Source: Blasia pusilla
Lineage: Eukaryota; Marchantiophyta; Marchantiopsida; Blasiales
Assembly: GCA_050084515.1 (NCBI GenBank)
Contig: CM114273.1
Span: 12,648,001 to 12,712,000 of the forward strand
DNA length: 64,000 bases
Direction: 5' to 3'
The position numbers were made by a program, and so were the translations under genes. The notes beneath the pieces are model-generated. The model had not been told where the DNA came from and searched no databases. It saw only the letters and a list, made by a program, of their open reading frames with translations. This document shows, piece after piece, positions 36,901 to 47,374 of this stretch (the first letter of the stretch is position 1; every line of letters begins with the position of its first letter).

Positions 36901-37430
36901 TTACATCCAGGATATATTAATTGGATAATAGTGATTTATGAGTGTTCAATGATTACATCCGAAGCATGTCGTCTTTTGCCAAGTGATGTGCATGTTATAG
37001 TGTGAAGTCATTTTCTGAGTTTATGATAGGCTAGTTTTGGGAGGGGATAGATTAGGGGATGATGGTGTGGCCATATGAGCATCCTGCCCATATTGAGGTT
37101 CAATTCCTCTCCGTCATAGGTGTCAAAGTATTGGGCAAAGTGGAAGTTGCACTAAATATTGATTCAATGGAAACATGCAAATAATTCCACCTTACATATC
37201 ATTCCTATGTTTGGCAGTGGCTTTGGTATTGCTAAAAGCTTTTAATAGCATATTATCAAGTGCAACAATACAAAGACCGCCGCGCAAAGGGGTACTTATC
37301 TTTACTTTCAAACCCCTCAACAAATCAAGGACACAAATTTACTTAACAAAATATAGGGGTCATAATTTTTAAAAAATTGCGGTTTTAAAGTAAGTAAGGG
37401 GGAGGAAAAAAAAAGTTCACTTATAAGTTA
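36901..37430. other. No gene seen
   Basis: AT-rich sequence between the unknown transposon-like protein and the gypsy pol fragment. A 57-base tRNA-like fold is discussed in the findings (37060-37116). Confidence 0.5.
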
Positions 37431-38060
37431 GGGGTTTCCGACCCCAAAATGTTGTAGGTGATGTAGGAGGTATACATAGAGTGTCCCCCCCGAGGCATTC
37501 ATGGGATTGGCGAACTTCTATCGGCGGTACGTCAAGGGATTCAGTTTGATTGCGAAGCCGCTGACCTTGCTGACCAAGGTGAATCACGAGTGGCACTGGG
37601 GTGATGAGCACGAGCGAGCATTTCAGTTGCTCAAGGACAGGTTGACATCCGCGCCCATCTTGGGGAGACCGATCAAGGGGCGTCCTTTCCAATTGCACAC
37701 AGATTGGAGCATGTGGGGGATGGAGCGGTGCTGACTCAACTTGATGATGAGGGTAGAGAGTTCGTGGTGGCTTACGCTAGCCGCTCTAACAACGCTGCAG
37801 AGGCAAAGTACAACTCGTATGAGGGTGAGTGCTTGGCTACAATGTGGGTTCTCGCGCATTTCAAGTGTTACTTATTCGGCAACCCCTTTACCATCATCAC
37901 TAATCATCAACCACTAAAGTGGTTGATGGAGTCCAACAAGCTTACAGGGAAGCTTGCACGATAGGCTCTGTTGTTGCAGGAGTATGATTTTCAGGTGGTA
38001 CACAGACCTGGGATGCTCAACCAAGATGCAGATGGGTTGAGTCGTAACCCATGTCCAAGT
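37431..38060 (+). pseudogene. Ty3/gypsy RT thumb and RNase H
   Basis: Starts inside the RT thumb/connection (FMGLANFYRRYVKGFS at 37497, LTLLTKVNHEWHWG). After a one-base shift near 37.71 kb it continues as RNase H: GAVLTQLDDEG, VVAYASRSNNAAEAKYNSYE, ECLATMWVLAHFK, FTIITNHQPLKWLM, a TAG at 37962, then LLLQEYDFQVVHRPGM and DADGLSRNP. The usual TDHQPL acidic residue is Asn here, a single G-to-A change that would remove a catalytic ligand. Fingers and palm of RT are missing upstream, where AT-rich non-coding sequence begins abruptly. The same strand continues directly into integrase. Confidence 0.85.
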
Positions 38061-38229
38061 CAGTGAGATGCAACTGGAGCTCGATGGCATGGAGAGAGTG
38101 ATGAGGAGTCAATACCAGGATGGCACGCGTCAGCCTATTTAGGCATGTTGGCTATGGAGAGCCAGAGTGTGGAGACTCCGATGGTGAGGCCTAGTGGAGA
38201 GTCCTTGGATCCCGAGGGCCAGTGAGGAG

Positions 38230-39395
38230 ACGATAAATGGTCGAGATATTCATGATGATGGAGTAGTCTTGGAGTACCTTCGTACAGGCAGCGTTGCGAG
38301 CACCGTGGATGCTAGAGAGCCGGATCGGATCCTATAGCTGGCCAGATGGTTCCGTTGGGAGGGGACACATGTTTTGAGGGTTTGAGAGGATGGCACAGTA
38401 CGCGTAGTGCCGCATCCTTTGTAGAGAGCACAACTAGTGCAGCATGCCCACGAGAAGTTGGGTCACTTTGGGGTGAAGCGGACGTACAGCTTGCTCCAGA
38501 TTCACTATTGATGGCAAGGCATGCAGACTGACGTTCAGTAGTTTGTTACCAGGTGCATGGTGTGTGATCGGGTTCGAGCATCGTTCAATGCTCCGACTCC
38601 ACAGTTGCATCCATTACCGATCATGGGCTTAGGGTAAAGATGGAGTTTGGATTTTGCAGGACCTTTGCCTTTGACGGAGCGTCACAGTCGTTATGTGTTG
38701 GTGATGGTCGAGCACTTCTCGAAGTGGATCGAGTTGGTTGCATTGCCTGACAAAGCGAGTGAGGGAGTAGCTTATGCCTTCCTTGACAGAGTGTTGAGTC
38801 ATTATGGCGCACCGACTGAGGTGTTGACAGACCAGGGTACCAAGTTTCGCGGTGAGTTCCAGGCCTTGTGTGATCAGGCGCTGATCGATCATCGCACGAC
38901 TTCGCGAGATCATCCCGAGGCGGATGGATTAGCGGAGAGAGTTGTGCAGATGGTGAAGAGGGGTTCATGCAAGTATGGCTTGCAGAGAGGTCACCTAGGA
39001 GATTGGGACCTCCAGTTGCCGTGGTTGGCGATGGGATACAAATTCAACAGGCAGGCATCCTTAGCGTCTTTTTCACCGTACTTGCTACTTTATGGCCGAG
39101 AGCCAGATTTACCTGCACCCATTCGTCAAGATGTTGGTGAGGTGATGGACCTTGATGACCCAGATGTATGGATGCAAGCATGTTCTTAGAGGGCTGAGTT
39201 GTTTTGAAGAGTGGTGCCCATGGCGTTCGAGAACTTGGCGATTGCGCAACATCGGGATACATTGAAGTATGTGACGATTCGGGGTGGTGGTTATCGATCA
39301 ACTATCCGGAGGTTTCATCAAGGAGATTATGTCTACTTGCAGCAGACGGCATCAACGACGTTGGATGTGCCTACGGCGCACTATCCTGAGAGTGC
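38230..39395 (+). pseudogene. Ty3/gypsy integrase
   Basis: The zinc-binding H2C2 segment is readable around 38430-38580 (AQLVQHAHEKLGHFGVKRTY, then TRCMVCDRVRASF) with a TGA at a probable Trp and a TAG at a probable Gln. The catalytic core is an open frame at 38647-39189: LDFAGPLPLT holds the first Asp, LTDQGTKFRGEF the second, and EADGLAERVVQMVK the Glu, so the D,D,E triad is intact. It continues LPWLAMGYKFNRQ and FSPYLLLYGREP. A stop at 39187 and a frameshift near 39.4 kb separate the C-terminal DNA-binding part (GDYVYLQQ, then ILRVRDVLPSGALLLEG). It inserts element cDNA into the chromosome. Confidence 0.9.
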
Positions 39396-39685
39396 GTGAC
39401 GTTTTGCCATCCGGTGCTCTCTTGCTGGAGGGACGCGATGGTATGGTATGGAAGGACCATGTGCGTAATTGTGCGCCATGTCACCTTCCTAACATTGATG
39501 GTATAGTAGATCCGAGCTTAGCAGTAGTTCCTCCAGGCTTGCGTTGTATGTTGTGTGGTTTTGCCCGTGGTGCAGCCACGATGCTAGTCTATGATGGATG
39601 TTCGAGAGGTTGGAATATGGCATATCTGATGCCACCTCTCACTAGGGTTCCTCGGGGACGATGGATGTGTCCCAGATGTACATAG
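39396..39685 (+). pseudogene. Integrase C-terminal tail with PHD finger
   Basis: The open frame carrying ILRVRDVLPSG continues through KDHVRNCAPCHLPNIDG and DPSLAVVPPG into a PHD-like finger at 39542-39685. Visible are C-x2-C (LRCMLCGF), MLVYDGCSRGWNMAYL, PPLTRVPRGRW and MCPRCT. The fold markers of a PHD finger (D-G-C, G-W-x-M, P-P-L, V-P-x-G-x-W-x-C-P-x-C) are all there. Compared with the Cys4-His-Cys3 consensus, one Cys of MLxCDGC, the His of GWHM and the following Cys are replaced (Tyr, Asn, Tyr), so this copy could not bind two zinc ions. PHD fingers read histone H3 tails; here it sits where chromoviruses carry a chromodomain, suggesting integration targeting. Confidence 0.8.
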
Positions 39686-39873
39686 AGGAGATACTAGGTA
39701 GGTTTCAATTTTGACTTTTTCTGTGACATGGATGATAGGAAGGCGACTAACAATGGAGCCACATGAGCACCCGGCCTTTCTGCTCTTAGCGTCCAAGAGA
39801 TGTATGTCATGGTAGGTAGGGATAGATGACTATCTGGAGTTAGAGGGACCCAACCACCAGCTAGGGGGGCGAT
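39686..39873 (+). promoter_or_regulatory. Gypsy 3' region with possible polypurine tract
   Basis: After the PHD stop, 160 bases of untranslated sequence lead to AGCTAGGGGGGCGAT (39859-39873), a purine-rich stretch that could prime plus-strand synthesis. Immediately after it begins R1-type sequence (TGGAGATATC). That position fits PPT followed by 3' LTR, but the R1 copy is inverted relative to the one that precedes gag at 20 kb, so the assignment is doubtful. Confidence 0.35.
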
Positions 39874-40006
39874 TGGAGATATCTTGTAACTTCTCGCCTT
39901 AGTGTTTGGATACCATAAGTTAGTATGGGATTGTGCGTGTTTGTGTGTGTCTTTAATGACAGTGGACAGCGATGTATGTTGTGTAGCAATATGTATGCGC
40001 ACGACA
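39874..40006 (-). repeat. R1 LTR-like segment alone
   Basis: A 133-base unit, TGGAGATATC to CGCACGACA on the plus strand, matching the end unit of the next copy (40515-40648). It starts with TG and ends with CA. Two bases separate it from the longer copy. Confidence 0.6.
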
Positions 40007-40008
40007 AC

Positions 40009-40648
40009 TGTCACGTCTTTTAGAATAGATCCGTGAGGTCTAATAGAACGCCTTCGTGAGTAGTGGAAGACAGGCTCAAGAGGTTGAGGATGACCTGCTG
40101 AGGCCCCGGGAAACCTGAGAGAGCAGATTTCCCCTTCGTTTCGGCTCATTTGGAGCCATATTGAGGAACTTAATAATTTAGGTAAGTCCATTTTGAGTAT
40201 ATGATCAAATTTCTATTTTTGGTAAGTGGCCCTTGACCTCCTACATCAGGTCAAGAGCCAAGGAGGTGACTTGGGAGAATAGGTTACCATGGAGAGAGCT
40301 TGGGTGAGGGGAGGGGTATACCTCAAGGAGAGAGAGCTTGAGAGCTCATTCTCTCTTTGTTAAACCTCTTGGCATGAGGAGGCGGAGCTATGGTCCCTTG
40401 CCTTGTGAGTGTAATCCAAGCCTCTCATTAGGAGAGTGGGTTTGGTTTAAGATGAGAGAGAATGCACACCTTTGAGAGCTATGGTGTGAGATGGTGTAGA
40501 GAGAGATTGGATCTTACTTTATTGGAGATATTTTGGTACTTCTCGCCTTTGTGTTTGGATGCCATGAGTTAGCATGGGATCGTGCGTGTTTGTGTGTGTG
40601 TTCGGTGACAGCGATGTATGTTATGTAGCGATGTGTATGCGCACGACA
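40009..40648 (-). repeat. R1 copy: LTR-like unit, leader and gag start
   Basis: In the minus direction: TGTCGTGCGCATACACATCG (40648), LTR-like unit to about 40515, leader with CTCCTAATGAGAGGC and CCTCCTTGGCTCTTGAC, then a gag start ATGGCTCCAAATGAGCCG with the frame LLSQVSRGLS, ending at ACGTGACAG near 40009. With 39874-40006 it makes LTR-leader-gag start-LTR, 775 bases, as in a non-autonomous internally deleted element. Flanking five-base sequences do not match (GCGAT and CTTCC), so there is no target duplication. Confidence 0.65.
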
Positions 40649-42119
40649 CTTCCCACATTAAAAAAATATTCTCACAAGTGACCAGATAGTGATTGGAAGT
40701 GTCATCCCCCTCTTTGCATGATGTGTAGGACTCTACTTTGGTTTTGGTTCCCATCCTGATCGTGTTGTGACATTAATTTAATCACCCTTCCATAGTTCTT
40801 CAGCTCTAATGATTAAGGATAAACATTCAGATGAGAAAGGTCAGCATTTTTCCATGTTGAACTGCAATACTTAAGTTTTTCATGTTTAACTTAGTCTCGA
40901 GTCGTGATACTGCCTGTCTGCTCTCTCCACATTTGTACCTAAGGCTTTGAAGCTCTTGCATATAGTGAGATAGGCAACTAGGATATTTGTGTTTGGTTTT
41001 GTAAGTAGACAGCAAAACAATCTTGGCTGGTTCACCTAATCTTCATACTTCCTTGTGGAGGATGAGCTCTCAGCTTTCTGATTGTTGTGACACCACCCTC
41101 TCGCATATCCTCAAGAGTTTGGGTCTTTTACCCACTCATAGATGTGTTTAGGTTAATGATGATTCCTAATCTCTGAAGGTCATTAAGTATAGAAATTCCA
41201 AAAATTGGGTCTCCTTTGAAAGCAATATCAATCCAATTTTTGGGATCTATCTTTACTTCCTTTCCTGATATGCCAATATACGTACATACCCACATGAAGC
41301 ATTGGTGGTCTGTGTGCAATAGTACATGGCTTCATACAATTGACAATCTATGAGAAATACTGCATGTGAGAAAGAGAAAGAATTAAGGCAATGCTTGAAT
41401 GGAGAGAGAAGTTTTGTAGTCATTAAATATCAGGTGTCGGATCTAGTGCCTATCATTACTTTGCAACCTTGACCCCATGCCGTTGTGTGCGTGTTAAAGA
41501 TTGGGATGACTGACGATGCTAGAGAGAGATAACTCATTAAGTAGTAGTTGTCATAGCCTTGTGAAAATGTTCAGGTGTAGAGAGAGAAGTGAAGATGGTA
41601 CCATGTTAGAGAAGGGAGTCACTCTCATAAAATGTGAGTGCTGACCATAAAGTGTTGGTGCAGAGAATCAAGTATGTTTAAACTTGGAGGGGTTCCACTC
41701 CAAGTTTTGATATCATACAAACAAGTTCTGATATGACATCGGACGACAAGCCTTTTGGGAAAGAGAATGGTCAGATTTGACAATCTTTGGTGGCTGGTAG
41801 AGCTTTGAAGAAGTCAAATCATATAGTGAGCAGGTACAAAAATTTGGAAGCTACGTTTTCATCGGACGCGGTTAAAAAGGTATGAAATCTGTCTGAAATT
41901 CTGGGTTGTTTTTGTAGGAAGTTATTGGATATCTTAATCAACATGTGCGTCAGAGCTACAATAACAAAAATCTCCCGTAAGAAATAATCCCTCAATATCA
42001 AAGATCCCATACACTAATCCATGAAAAGATCCACAGGTTGATAATTGAGGGAGAAGTGGACGATCTGTATGGCGACTTCTTTGTCTATTTGAATACTTAG
42101 TGGTTCTTTGTATACTTAG
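40649..42119. other. No gene seen
   Basis: Short frames only. A block around 41395 (TTGAATGGAGAGAGAAG, then GTCATTAAAT) recurs at about 42168, so part of this stretch is a degenerate tandem duplication of roughly 770 bases. 41574-41690 matches 9868-9990. Confidence 0.5.
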
Positions 42120-42432
42120 TTTTGAATGACTCTTTTGTAGTTTAGTAAATATTTAGGGTATTCACTTGAATGGAGAGAGAAGTCTTGTTGTCATTAAATT
42201 CCGGACAGTTGTAGCCTTGTGCACCATGGAGAGAGAAGTCTTAGGAATGTAACATCCTTCATGTCTCTCGATGGCATCAGAGTGATGGCGGGTATTTCGT
42301 TTCAACCAATGGCTCTAAACGAATCGGGGTACTTTTTGTCCAGATTGAGGAGCCATCCTTTTGAAGTGAAGGTCAAGATCTTTACCATGAGCAGGCCTAC
42401 TAGTCTCTTGGACCGTGTCCTTGCCCTCCCAT
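42120..42432 (+). pseudogene. Partial copy of the ORF at 7571-8293
   Basis: The frame from 42219 reads MHHGERSLRNVTSFMSLDGI, FLSRLRSHPFEVKVKIF and RPTSLLDRVLAL, matching the N-terminal 70 residues of the minus-strand ORF at 8.3 kb. About 100 bases of upstream DNA are also shared (TAGTTTAGTAAATATTT and TTGTAGCCTTGTG). The match stops at about 42430, where the R2 repeat begins, so the copy is 3'-truncated. The protein family is unknown. Confidence 0.6.
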
Positions 42433-42437
42433 CGGGA

Positions 42438-42645
42438 GACCGTTATGCCTAGGCAGAGATCGAACCGTCCGATCTCGGCCCTTAGATCGAACGGCTCTAG
42501 GATAGGCGGCGTAGGGCAAGATCGGGCAGTCTGATCTCAAAGCCCTACATCCAACAATCTCAATACACCTAGGATCTTACACCGTCAGATTTGCTTGACC
42601 TAGATCTGACGCTCGGATTTAAATAATCAGAAAATGGAAAATCGC
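42438..42645 (+). repeat. Repeat R2 (GATCGGACCGTC-type), first copy
   Basis: A region with repeated AGATCGAACCGTCCGATCTC-like phrases, then CACCTAGGATC, CTAGATCTGACGCTC and GGAAAATCG. The same order of phrases occurs at 48258-48455. It resembles LTR-type sequence of plant retrotransposons, but ends could not be fixed. Confidence 0.55.
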
Positions 42646-44190
42646 TAGTCCAAAAATCAAAATTTTCCTTTTTTATTTGTCCTGTTTCCATTTTTCCCTT
42701 GTTTTTTACTATCTTTATTTTTTCCTTTTCTTTCCCTCACTAATTTTTAAAGAAAATTTTCTAATAAAATTATTTTTTCCTTCTATTCTCCCCCTCTCTA
42801 AAAATTTGTCATGAATGTTTTTTTCATTAATTGACACTTAGAAACGTTTGTCTACTACTCCACAATGAAACTATCATTCCAATTAACTAGTGCATAGAAC
42901 GCACATACCCCTAATTATTTTATAATTTCATGTGAGTGCGCTATTTTGGTTAGTCCTAACACTAGTTACAACCCCTACAAGAAGTCGATTCCAAGTGCAG
43001 AGCTTGTAGAATACAAGTTATTCTGCACGCTTCTCCTTGCACGCTTCTCCTGGACCGTAGGATTTGAAATTTTGATGATCCGATGTTGGCAACTGTGCTA
43101 GAATTAATTCTTCATTAATCCTATATAAAATAGCATTAATAAAATACATAAAAGTATCACAGCGTTATTCCTAGTCGTGTCCCGATTCGTAGTACTCCCG
43201 ACTATTAGCTACTAGTGTTTCCAAACTCATCGTCTCAGCAAAACTCAAAACCCAAAGAACCCCACATATTGGTTGCAAATGCATCCACAATAGTAACTTG
43301 ACATGCAACTTTAACATTTATTGTGTTGTGGGCCAAGGAGGCCTGCAAGGAATTGAAGGGGCTCTTTTATAGTATGTGAACCTGCTTTTATGATGCAGTT
43401 TAGTAGATTTGGAATGGAAATGCTCTTTTAGAGATCCGCATGTATATTATTAACGTCCTCCGGTGTTTAAAAACCTCTCCTTTAAAAACCATTCTTATGC
43501 TGGCACGTGTTAGGAACAATCAAATCAAGAGGCCCCGGTGTAAAAAAACTTTCCTTGGCCCTTGCATCATGCTAGTTATTTTGTATTTTCATTCGACCAA
43601 ATAAATGAAACACCCACTCCTTTCGGTTAGTCATGACTCTGGTTGCAACTGCACTCACGTTCATGGGCACCTGGATTGCCACGCAACGACTTCCTACTTG
43701 GCATACTGCAAGTTTGCATCAACTTTCACTGCGCTCCGAGCGGAGAAGCCCTATCTATGGGGAAAGTGAGGGGCTCTTCCGCAATATGTAGACCTCATTA
43801 AATTAATAATTAATAACTATGCCGTTTCGGATAGTACGACTGGGAGATGCTCTTTGAGATCCACAATGTCACATCATTTTCTATTTTGTTTCGTCCAAAT
43901 AAATGAGACACCCGTACCTTTTAGTTAGTTGATTAATCATGACACTAATTGGATCTTTCTCAGAGTTGGACAGAGTTATTGTCTACACTCCACAGGAAGC
44001 TCTTGACGGATACGTCCGGATCAAAATTTTAAAATCTGAATGAAAGATACTTTACTGGTAAAAAAACTAGGGACTAAAAAAAAAGGCCTTATCGCAAGAG
44101 GCGGTAGAGTAAGCTCCTCTTAAGTCCATATGAGGAGGGTACTTAGAGCGTAATGATTGTGGATCTGGGCAAGAAATGATTACGCATGAT
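42646..44190. repeat. AT-rich stretch with diverged tandem duplication
   Basis: Two related stretches can be aligned: phrases GGGGCTCTTTTATAGTATGT (43356) and GGGGCTCTTCCGCAATATGT (43769), ATGCTCTTTTAGAGATCC and ATGCTCTTTGAGATCC, and CCAAATAAATGAAACACCC and CCAAATAAATGAGACACCC, each 300-430 bases apart. No coding sequence. Confidence 0.4.
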
Positions 44191-45930
44191 TGATTAAAAG
44201 CTACATGAAATGCGATGGCAATTCAGTGGAATGCGGAAGGAATAGTGGACGGAGCGCGCAGGAGGTGCCGGGAAGGAGAGATGGCATAGCTTATGATGTA
44301 CGTGCATTGTTGGACACAGATAGAAAGACACTGGCAAACACTGATGCCTTGTTGTGCACGTAGGGGACCACAATAACCACAAATAATGGACCCTAGGGGA
44401 TGAGTTGAAGACAGCCCTCTGCGGATCGAAAGTCAGCCACAAAACGAGTGAGGCTCTTATGACAAGATCATCCTCTTCCTAAGTTCCTCCCTCCCTTCCC
44501 TCCCTCGCTCCTTGCGCATTTGGCATGGCATGATGACTGTGCTGCTCTCCAGAAATTATGGAGCTTTATGGCAGATTTAACCGTCACCCATGCATTTGAC
44601 TGGCTGGCTTTTGACTTCCTTCGTTCCCTCCCATTACTTTTCAGTATCGTGGAAAAAGAGCTTCGCTTGTTTGTGCTCCACCATAGCCTGTGCCGTGATT
44701 CGTCCGGGGTGTTTTTCTAATTTCTACCCCGTGTCGATGGACTGGGCCAGCTCGTTCCTGCTCGAACTCGAAGCACCGAGGCCTCACGAGGCTCATTTGG
44801 TTTGGAGAGTGAAGGGTTTTTTTCTTACCTCCGTGTGAGAGGTGGACAGGTCGATGGAATTTCATGGGGATGGATAGGTTGGAACATTTTCAAAGCGCTA
44901 GATCACATGACATGACAGACAGTTGAAGTGGTAGCGATATTCAACGGTCAAAGCAACTTGCAGGAGAATATTGCGCATTAAAAAGTATTAAACGGGGGAT
45001 ATGGGATAGAATCGAGCAAGGTCAATGTGCTCACAGTTCTTAGTGGGCTGACGACAGTTTTGACTTGTGGGCCAAGAATCATCAGGTGTTGGAGGATGGT
45101 GAGACACACTTCTGCCCGGCCTTGGTAATTGCAGAGATTATGGTCGCTCCACCGACCACGACTCTTCTGACGGGATCCCCTCCATTGTGTGCTCTTCACT
45201 GCATCCGCGCCTTGTCACCGCCACAAGGAACGAAACTCCTAGTCCCAATTTCTCAAACGATCCCGAAATTCGGCCGACATGACTCGCCCACTTCCACTGT
45301 CCGTCTGAACTTGGCAGCCGCAGCCGCAGCCGCATCCGCTCCTCTCCTCTCCGACCTCTCGTCGACCACGTTCCCAACATTTCTACTCTGGACGGGAACT
45401 CAGCCGACATGACGCCACCGAAATTCTGGAAGGACTGTTGGGAAACTCGAATTCGCCCGACATGAGCCTCGGCGGGATACGAATGTGGACAAGAGTCCGC
45501 GAACAAATGCTTCCTTCCTGCTTCCATCTTCTACGCACTTGGCTTGTTCCTGCCCTCGAATGGAGCCAGCCACACACGAACAAACGCTCCGTGCGAATGC
45601 GTGTGGTTCAAACTTCAAACCTACGTCCATGTAAGACAAGCCCCATCGATATTGTCGCCTATCTTTCTTGCATGAAATTATGGTCTGTCTTCTGGTGTAT
45701 GCACATAGCCTGGGAGACATGGGTTGTGAGGGTACTAGGGCGTGTTCGTAGCGGCGTGGAGCTGTGGCTAGAAACTCGAATGAGGTGTCGCTGAGTATCG
45801 CGTCGCCCTTCTTTGCTGGTGTAAATGTCGAAGGTAAACTTTGAATTAACTCTAGGGCGATCTCAAATTGTAGAACGATGGATTTTAGTTCGTTGCTAAA
45901 AATTTCGAAAGTTTGAGATTTTCCGTCGTG
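44191..45930. other. No confident gene; GC-balanced with open frames
   Basis: A 199-codon minus-strand frame (45400-45999) and a 129-codon frame (45138-45527) are open but match nothing I know and overlap in different frames. The phrase GCCGACATGA or CCCGACATGA occurs three times (about 45274, 45403, 45456). A trinucleotide run GCCGCAGCCGCAGCCGC lies at 45317. This could be a promoter or first exon of a decayed host gene. Confidence 0.4.
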
Positions 45931-46019
45931 GATTAAGTAATCAACAATTACTTTGCTTTGTGGGAACCAACCGTTGGAGACTTGCTTCCCACAAAGCAAG
46001 TAGTTGTGATTAAGTAATC
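45931..46019. repeat. Imperfect inverted repeat at the Helitron 5' end
   Basis: Left arm 45931-45966 and right arm 45986-46019 pair over about 34 positions with a perfect 14-base core (TTGCTTTGTGGGAA against TTCCCACAAAGCAA). The loop (45967-45985) contains CCAACCGTTGG. Both arms carry GATTAAGTAATC at the outside. The right arm ends exactly where the Helitron begins (TC at 46018-46019). Confidence 0.85.
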
Positions 46020-46780
46020 TATACTATTAAAAGAGTATGACGTGTCCGTTAGGAAGGCCTATCGACTTGCCACATGTCCTTCTATACTCCCCTCCCAGGT
46101 TGCCACGTGTGGATTTTTTATTAGGCATTTCGTGGCGGCGTGTTTGGTATGATTATACCCTATATTTTTTTGTACGTGAACCAACCGTACGTTATATTAA
46201 AATTGAGTAGCCGGTAGCCGGTTTTTACCATTAAGGAAAGTAGGGGAGTTAGTGAACGACAGTTGCGATTTCATTCCACGAAATCTAATTTCAAACCTAA
46301 TCAGATTTGAAATGAGGCGGTTTGGACACTTCAGGGGTCTTAGAAACAAGTATTTAACCAGTAAGCCAAGTCTCACATCGCCCTCTTGCAGCATTCACCA
46401 TTCACATCCACACTTTTTACACAGGGAGGAGGTGAGGCTTAGATTTCCGTTTTTTGATTAGAGTAAAAAGCTAAGCGTACACGAGTTTGCTTCACGCTTC
46501 ATACAACAGTTTTATTCTCAGTTCTACTTTCTATTCTTGCCTACTACTGCATGAACATCTAATTAGAGGCAGGGTTATACAACCACTCCCTGTACATGAT
46601 TGCAGGAGTATATCCAAGGAGTACATTTTGAAGACGACGACTATACTGTAAGTTCTCCCCTTCCAACATTGATTTTCCGTGCTTTTGAATGTTGACACGT
46701 GCAAAACCAGCATACACCAATAGCAGATTACTAACAATACATTCTTCATTTGCAGAGCTGAACTGAGCAGAAGAGGTGAG

Positions 46781-47374
46781 ATGTCTGTAACGCGTACAGC
46801 TATGAAATCTACACAAGCAAAGGGAAGCAATGCAATCAAGAAAACTTACCTTTCAAGTTCAAAGAAATACTACGTTGTTAAGCGAGCGGATACTCCACCT
46901 TCGGAGAGACTGTCATGGTCTCCGATTTCTGAAAATGACTCAATCAGGTTGAAGTTGAGTCCGAAAGATTCAGGCAAAGTCATCCCATAATGGGGGACAC
47001 GATTAGTTTATGACAGCGATGCCAAAAGGGATTCACCACCCTCCTCAAAACCTATAGAGGAACCCTTCATTGAGCCAGATAGCGGCTTGAAATTCCCTGT
47101 ACACTCTGTCGAGTATCATGTGCGGCCTACATCAAAGCGGCCTCTAAGTGACGATCTGAAACCAAGCAAAGGACGAAATGACGTGCACTCTTCAGAAGAG
47201 TACATTCCAAAGCCAGTTAAGGATATCCAAGTTGAAGAGAAAGTTCAAGGCCACGAACCAACTGAACCTGACTCTATTGGAAGTTCGAGTAGGAGCACAC
47301 AAAAGACGCCGAGGCTAGCTAGAAGACGAAGGAGATCAATGCAAGTGAGCGTTGCCTTCAAATTTATACTGTAA
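46781..47374 (+). pseudogene. Lysine/arginine-rich unknown frame inside the Helitron
   Basis: One frame, 198 codons, interrupted only by TAA at 46988. It opens MSVTRTAMKSTQAKGSN, has LSSSKKYYVVKRAD, and ends KTPRLARRRRRSMQ. A TTTGCAG 3' splice-like site lies about 25 bases before the ATG, and a GTGAGC donor-like site follows RRRRRSMQ at 47344, so it may be an internal exon. The C-terminal basic run looks like a nuclear localisation signal. I do not recognise the protein. Being in a Helitron without helicase homology, it may be a captured host fragment. Confidence 0.4.

Noticed and set aside
45400-45999. 199-codon minus-strand ORF as a gene
   Set aside because: No motif, it overlaps the inverted repeat and other frames, and codon use looks like chance. 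Left as unassigned.
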